Source of the DNA: Rubrobacteraceae bacterium
GTDB taxonomy: Bacteria > Actinomycetota > Rubrobacteria > Rubrobacterales > Rubrobacteraceae
Direction of reading: 5' to 3'
Length of the DNA stretch: 7,667 nucleotides
Assembly (NCBI GenBank): GCA_021156345.1
Contig: JAJNDJ010000161.1
Span: 1 to 7,667, forward strand
In this document: positions 5,589 to 7,667 of the stretch, piece by piece
Layout: each line of letters starts with the position of its first letter
How positions within the stretch are numbered: the first letter of the stretch is position 1
Position numbers and translations under genes: made by a program
The notes under the pieces: model-generated
What the model was told of the DNA's origin: nothing
The model's input: only the letters and a program-made list of their open reading frames with translations
Database searches by the model: none

Positions 5589-6053
5589 GTGAAGCTGGCG
5601 GAGGCCCTGGCGAACAGGGCGGACCTACAGAGGCGGATCGAGCAGATGCGGGGGAGGCTCCAGAAGAGCGCCCTCGTCCAGGAGGATGAGAGCCCACCGG
5701 AAGATCCCCAGGAGCTCCTCGATGAGATGGAGAGGCTCGTCTCCGAGCTCGAGAGGTATGTACGGCGCATCAACAGGACGAACCTCTCCGCGACGCTCGC
5801 CGACGGCGAGACGACGCTCACGGATGCCCTGGCACGCCGCGACGCCATGACGCTGCGTTACGGGCTCCTCAAGACCCTTGTGAGCACGGCATCTGACCGG
5901 TTGCCGCGCTACGGGCGGGCGGAGATCCGTATCCTGCCCGCCGTCGAGATAGGACCCCTGAGGCGCAGGATGGACGAACTGGCCCGCCAGAGGCGCGAGC
6001 TCGACACCGCCATCCAGCAGGCCAACTGGGCGATAGATCTCACGGAAGGTTAG
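5589..6053 (+). CDS. DIP1984 family protein (septicolysin-like)
   Basis: This is a complete 154-residue protein of typical DIP1984-family length. It opens with MKLAEALANRADLQRRIEQM, then an acidic linker (EDESPPEDPQELLDEMERL), the family-typical VRRINRTNLSATL (58-70) and LTDALARRDAMTLRYGLL, a segment around RYGRAEIRILPAVE, and a final helix ending ELDTAIQQANWAIDL. It is charged and mostly helical, with heptad-like leucine spacing suggesting coiled coils, and it has no signal peptide or membrane segment. Some relatives are annotated septicolysin, but no enzymatic or pore-forming motif is visible, so I do not claim a lytic role. The GTG start is set by the perfect Shine-Dalgarno. It has its own promoter and lies divergent from the XRE gene, with which it may form a regulator/effector pair. 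Family assignment is confident; the biochemical function is unknown. Confidence 0.87.
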   Translation: MKLAEALANRADLQRRIEQMRGRLQKSALVQEDESPPEDPQELLDEMERLVSELERYVRRINRTNLSATLADGETTLTDALARRDAMTLRYGLLKTLVSTASDRLPRYGRAEIRILPAVEIGPLRRRMDELARQRRELDTAIQQANWAIDLTEG

Positions 6054-6056
6054 ACG

Positions 6057-6189
6057 GGGTCTCCAGTTCTCCAGCAGGTAACCCACGTCTTCGCGGGTGG
6101 TGGCGAACGCCGAGAGCGGCGTCGGCTCTCTAAACAAAGACGCATCACGGATTGGCTTCAGAAGCGACGAGCCCAGCACCTTTGACACG
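6057..6189 (-). pseudogene. possible coding remnant of a lost minus-strand gene within the 6054-6316 gap
   Basis: The 263 bases between the DIP1984 stop and the AbrB-family stop contain no intact gene. On the minus strand one frame gives a protein-like stretch beginning SKVLGSSLLKPIRDASLF and ending FATTREDVGYLLENWRP. In its last 16 or so codons third positions are almost all G or C, as in real genes here. The frame then runs straight into the antisense of the DIP1984 gene with no stop of its own, so it looks like a truncated remnant. I do not recognise the family. Upstream of this stretch (about 6190-6316) the composition is Pro/Cys-rich and does not look coding. Confidence 0.25.
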
Positions 6190-6316
6190 GGCACCGGGCA
6201 ACGCGCAGCGTAACCACCGGGCGTAGGACCATCCGAACGAGGACAGGGTGAGGGCGGGCAAGGGGCAAGCGGAGAACAGCCGTAGGGCCTGGGGCAGAGA
6301 AGCGCCTCGGGCCCTT

Positions 6317-7372
6317 TCACGACCACCACCTCCCGAGGAGCGAGCCGGCGAAGACCACGGCCAGGAGCCGCAGCATCTGGACCGCAAGTACCAGCGGCGC
6401 GTCGGCCCCGGTACCCAGGGCTACGATCGCTACCGACTCTATCCCACCGGGCGTGGTCGCCAGGTAGGCCGTCATCCCGTCGATGCCGGTGAGCGCCGCG
6501 AGCGCCCATCCCAGGGCGGCGCACGCGAGTACGAGTCCCACAGCGGAGGCGAGGACGAAAGGAAACAGTCGTCCAGCCCTCCTTACAGATGCCCCATCGA
6601 AGAGCAGTCCCACCCACAGGCCGAGAACGAGGTAGGCTACCTGCGGCACGCCAGGGGGCCATGCAAGGTGCACCACACCGAGCTCCGCCAGAGCGACTCC
6701 GAGGATTAGCGGTCCAAGGAGCGCCCCTGCCGGTAGCCTGAGGCGTGTCCCGGCCAGTGCGCCGAGTACCGCGACCAGCACGGTCACGGCGTAGGTCGGC
6801 AAGGTACCCTGGACCAGAAGATCCACCCCTCCCGGTGCGGCCTGCAAGCCCTGAGCAGAGATCGTCTGTGGCGAAGCCCCAGCCACGAGCCGGCCGGCCA
6901 GCGTAGCCGTCACGACGACCACGACCACGCGCGTATACTGCATCAAAGCGACCAGGCGCGCATCGGCGCCCAAAGGGTCGCTCATCGCAAGCATCCCCGA
7001 GGCAGCACCCGGCAGCGCCCCCAGAGCCGCCGTCTTCCTATCTATGCGGACCAGGCCGGAGAGCAGCAGTCCGGCGCCCAGGCTCAAGAACAGGGTGCCG
7101 CCAACCACGAGGGTCACTGGCAGCCAGTGGCCGGCGACCAGGGGAAGGACGGACGGCCTGAAGGTGGCGGCGAGGATGCCGCCTACGACCGCGAGCGACG
7201 CCGTTCGACCCCAGCGCGGCACCGTCGGGTGCTCTTTCCACGCGAGCGCCACGGCGAGCGCGACGAGCATCGGTCCGACCAGCCACCCCGCGGGCAGACC
7301 TGTACTCTGGGCGAAGAGTCCGGCGAGCGAAGAACCCACGCCAAGGACCATCCATCCTACGGCAGTACGCAT
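6317..7372 (-). CDS. AbrB-family integral membrane protein (PF05145, duplicated-domain transporter-like)
   Basis: This complete, very hydrophobic 351-residue protein has roughly nine or ten membrane segments. It shows the internal duplication of the Gram-negative AbrB membrane family: AGWLVGPMLVALA (28-40) recurs as AGALLGPLILGVA (215-227). The re-entrant-looking motif LPGAASGMLAM (120-130), followed by the conserved QYTRVVVVV, recurs as TTPGGIESVAIVA (306-318), followed by VQMLRLLAVV. Relatives are often misnamed ammonia monooxygenase. The E. coli member has been linked to aidB expression, but the transported substrate is generally unknown. This is unrelated to the small DNA-binding AbrB of Bacillus. 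Start ATG 7372 has only a weak AGGG upstream. It is convergent with the DIP1984 gene and has no operon partner in view, so context gives no clue to substrate. Confidence 0.9.
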   Translation of the reverse strand: MRTAVGWMVLGVGSSLAGLFAQSTGLPAGWLVGPMLVALAVALAWKEHPTVPRWGRTASLAVVGGILAATFRPSVLPLVAGHWLPVTLVVGGTLFLSLGAGLLLSGLVRIDRKTAALGALPGAASGMLAMSDPLGADARLVALMQYTRVVVVVVTATLAGRLVAGASPQTISAQGLQAAPGGVDLLVQGTLPTYAVTVLVAVLGALAGTRLRLPAGALLGPLILGVALAELGVVHLAWPPGVPQVAYLVLGLWVGLLFDGASVRRAGRLFPFVLASAVGLVLACAALGWALAALTGIDGMTAYLATTPGGIESVAIVALGTGADAPLVLAVQMLRLLAVVFAGSLLGRWWS

Positions 7373-7518
7373 CGCCCTGAGGGTTTGGAGAAGATGACGA
7401 CCCGGTGGTTAGACAGGGAACGGCAATCCTTCTCATGCGGTCCGTCGGGGGGAGAACAGGCCGATAGGATGCCGGGTCGAGCCGTCGATGGCGGGGAGGG
7501 GTGAATAAGGGCAAGAAG

Positions 7519-7547
7519 TGGGGCCGAGGCTTTGTGCCTCGACCCCA
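7519..7547 (-). terminator. strong hairpin, likely terminator for a minus-strand gene entering from the right
   Basis: A 12-bp stem with loop TTTGT: GGGGCCGAGGC (7520-7530) against GCCTCGACCCC (7536-7546), closed by T7519-A7547. In minus-strand RNA the single mismatch becomes a G-U pair, so the stem is unbroken on that strand. The tail beyond it (CTTCTTGCCCTT) is pyrimidine-rich but not a pure T-run. It lies about 35 bases past the stop of the partial minus-strand frame at the window edge, as expected for that gene's terminator. The rest of 7373-7581 shows no gene. Confidence 0.5.
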
Positions 7548-7581
7548 AGGAGGCGTAACCTTCGCCCCTGATAGACCTACT

Positions 7582-7665
7582 TCACCCTTTGCACAAGCGT
7601 GCCGGCTTGCTCGTCTTGCAGTCATTGGGCTTGAGACGATTGCCAGAACCGCTCTTGTCCCAGAC
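7582..7665 (-). CDS. C-terminal end of an unidentified minus-strand protein, gene enters from beyond the right edge
   Basis: In the minus frame that ends at TGA 7584-7582, the last 27 residues run from VWDKSGSGNRLKPND to the end CKTSKPARLCKG. Third-position G/C is about 20 of 27, clearly better than the competing frame that stops near 7625. A strong hairpin follows at a suitable distance. The Lys/Cys-rich tail is not recognised; a transposase or other accessory protein is possible but unsupported. Confidence 0.3.
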   Translation of the reverse strand, partial: VWDKSGSGNRLKPNDCKTSKPARLCKG

Positions 7666-7667
7666 GA

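Noticed and set aside
6107..6130. Two overlapping hairpins (ACGCCG/CGGCGT and GAGAGC/GCTCTC) as a terminator for the DIP1984 gene
   Set aside because: Six-bp stems with no T-run, lying in the coding-like remnant; this is expected by chance in GC-rich DNA.
6211..6460. Repeated CCACCGGGCGT at about 6214 and 6443, suggesting a duplicated piece of the AbrB-family gene
   Set aside because: The match does not extend beyond 11 bases and the surrounding translations differ; treated as coincidence.
5625..6662. 345-codon minus-strand open frame spanning the DIP1984 gene, the gap and the AbrB-family gene
   Set aside because: Most of it is antisense or out of frame to real genes. Only the central gap portion looks coding and is reported as a remnant.
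7038..7625. 195-codon minus-strand frame overlapping the AbrB-family 5' end
   Set aside because: It runs through the hairpin and across the AbrB-family gene in another frame, with Arg/Pro-rich composition typical of shadow frames.

Overview
The window is GC-rich bacterial DNA with tightly packed genes. The codon use freely includes AGG for arginine and ATA for isoleucine. It carries a DIP1984/septicolysin-type protein, and the other families present also suit a GC-rich actinobacterium. A Rubrobacter-like organism is my best guess, from overall impression and not from any marker gene.

Left half (2-4891, + strand): a compact operon for phosphorylated-polyol metabolism. In order it holds the C-terminal 161 residues of a HAD-IIA (NagD-like) phosphatase; an FGGY carbohydrate kinase closer to ribulokinase and other polyol kinases than to glycerol kinase; an 18-codon ORF that overlaps the next start; a divergent GpsA-type NAD(P)-dependent glycerol-3-phosphate dehydrogenase; and a GlpD-type FAD-dependent glycerol-3-phosphate dehydrogenase. 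As written, glpD is broken: about 25-35 residues are missing from the FAD domain and the frame is shifted, exactly at a 17-bp near-palindrome (3750-3766). On paper the set covers kinase, phosphatase, pyridine-nucleotide dehydrogenase and flavin dehydrogenase acting on one polyol phosphate. This could be a closed DHAP / glycerol-3-phosphate / glycerol loop, or catabolism of another polyol such as a tetritol or pentitol.

Middle (4892-6053): a short convergent gap is followed by an XRE-family regulator on the minus strand. Divergent from it, across an AT-rich island, is a DIP1984-family coiled-coil protein with a good sigma-70-like promoter and a full 10-base Shine-Dalgarno. The promoter overlaps two 13-bp direct repeats spaced 22 bp apart and containing small palindromes, which are good candidates for the regulator's operators.

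Right part (6054-7667): 6054-6316 has no intact gene, but the minus strand of about 6057-6189 reads like the coding remnant of a lost gene. A complete AbrB-family (PF05145) membrane protein follows on the minus strand (6317-7372). At the right edge a possible gene C-terminus on the minus strand is followed by a strong hairpin (7519-7547). No rRNA, tRNA, CRISPR array or complete insertion sequence was seen. The points most worth a second look are the lesion in glpD, the unusual composition of the polyol-phosphate operon, and the XRE/DIP1984 divergent module.
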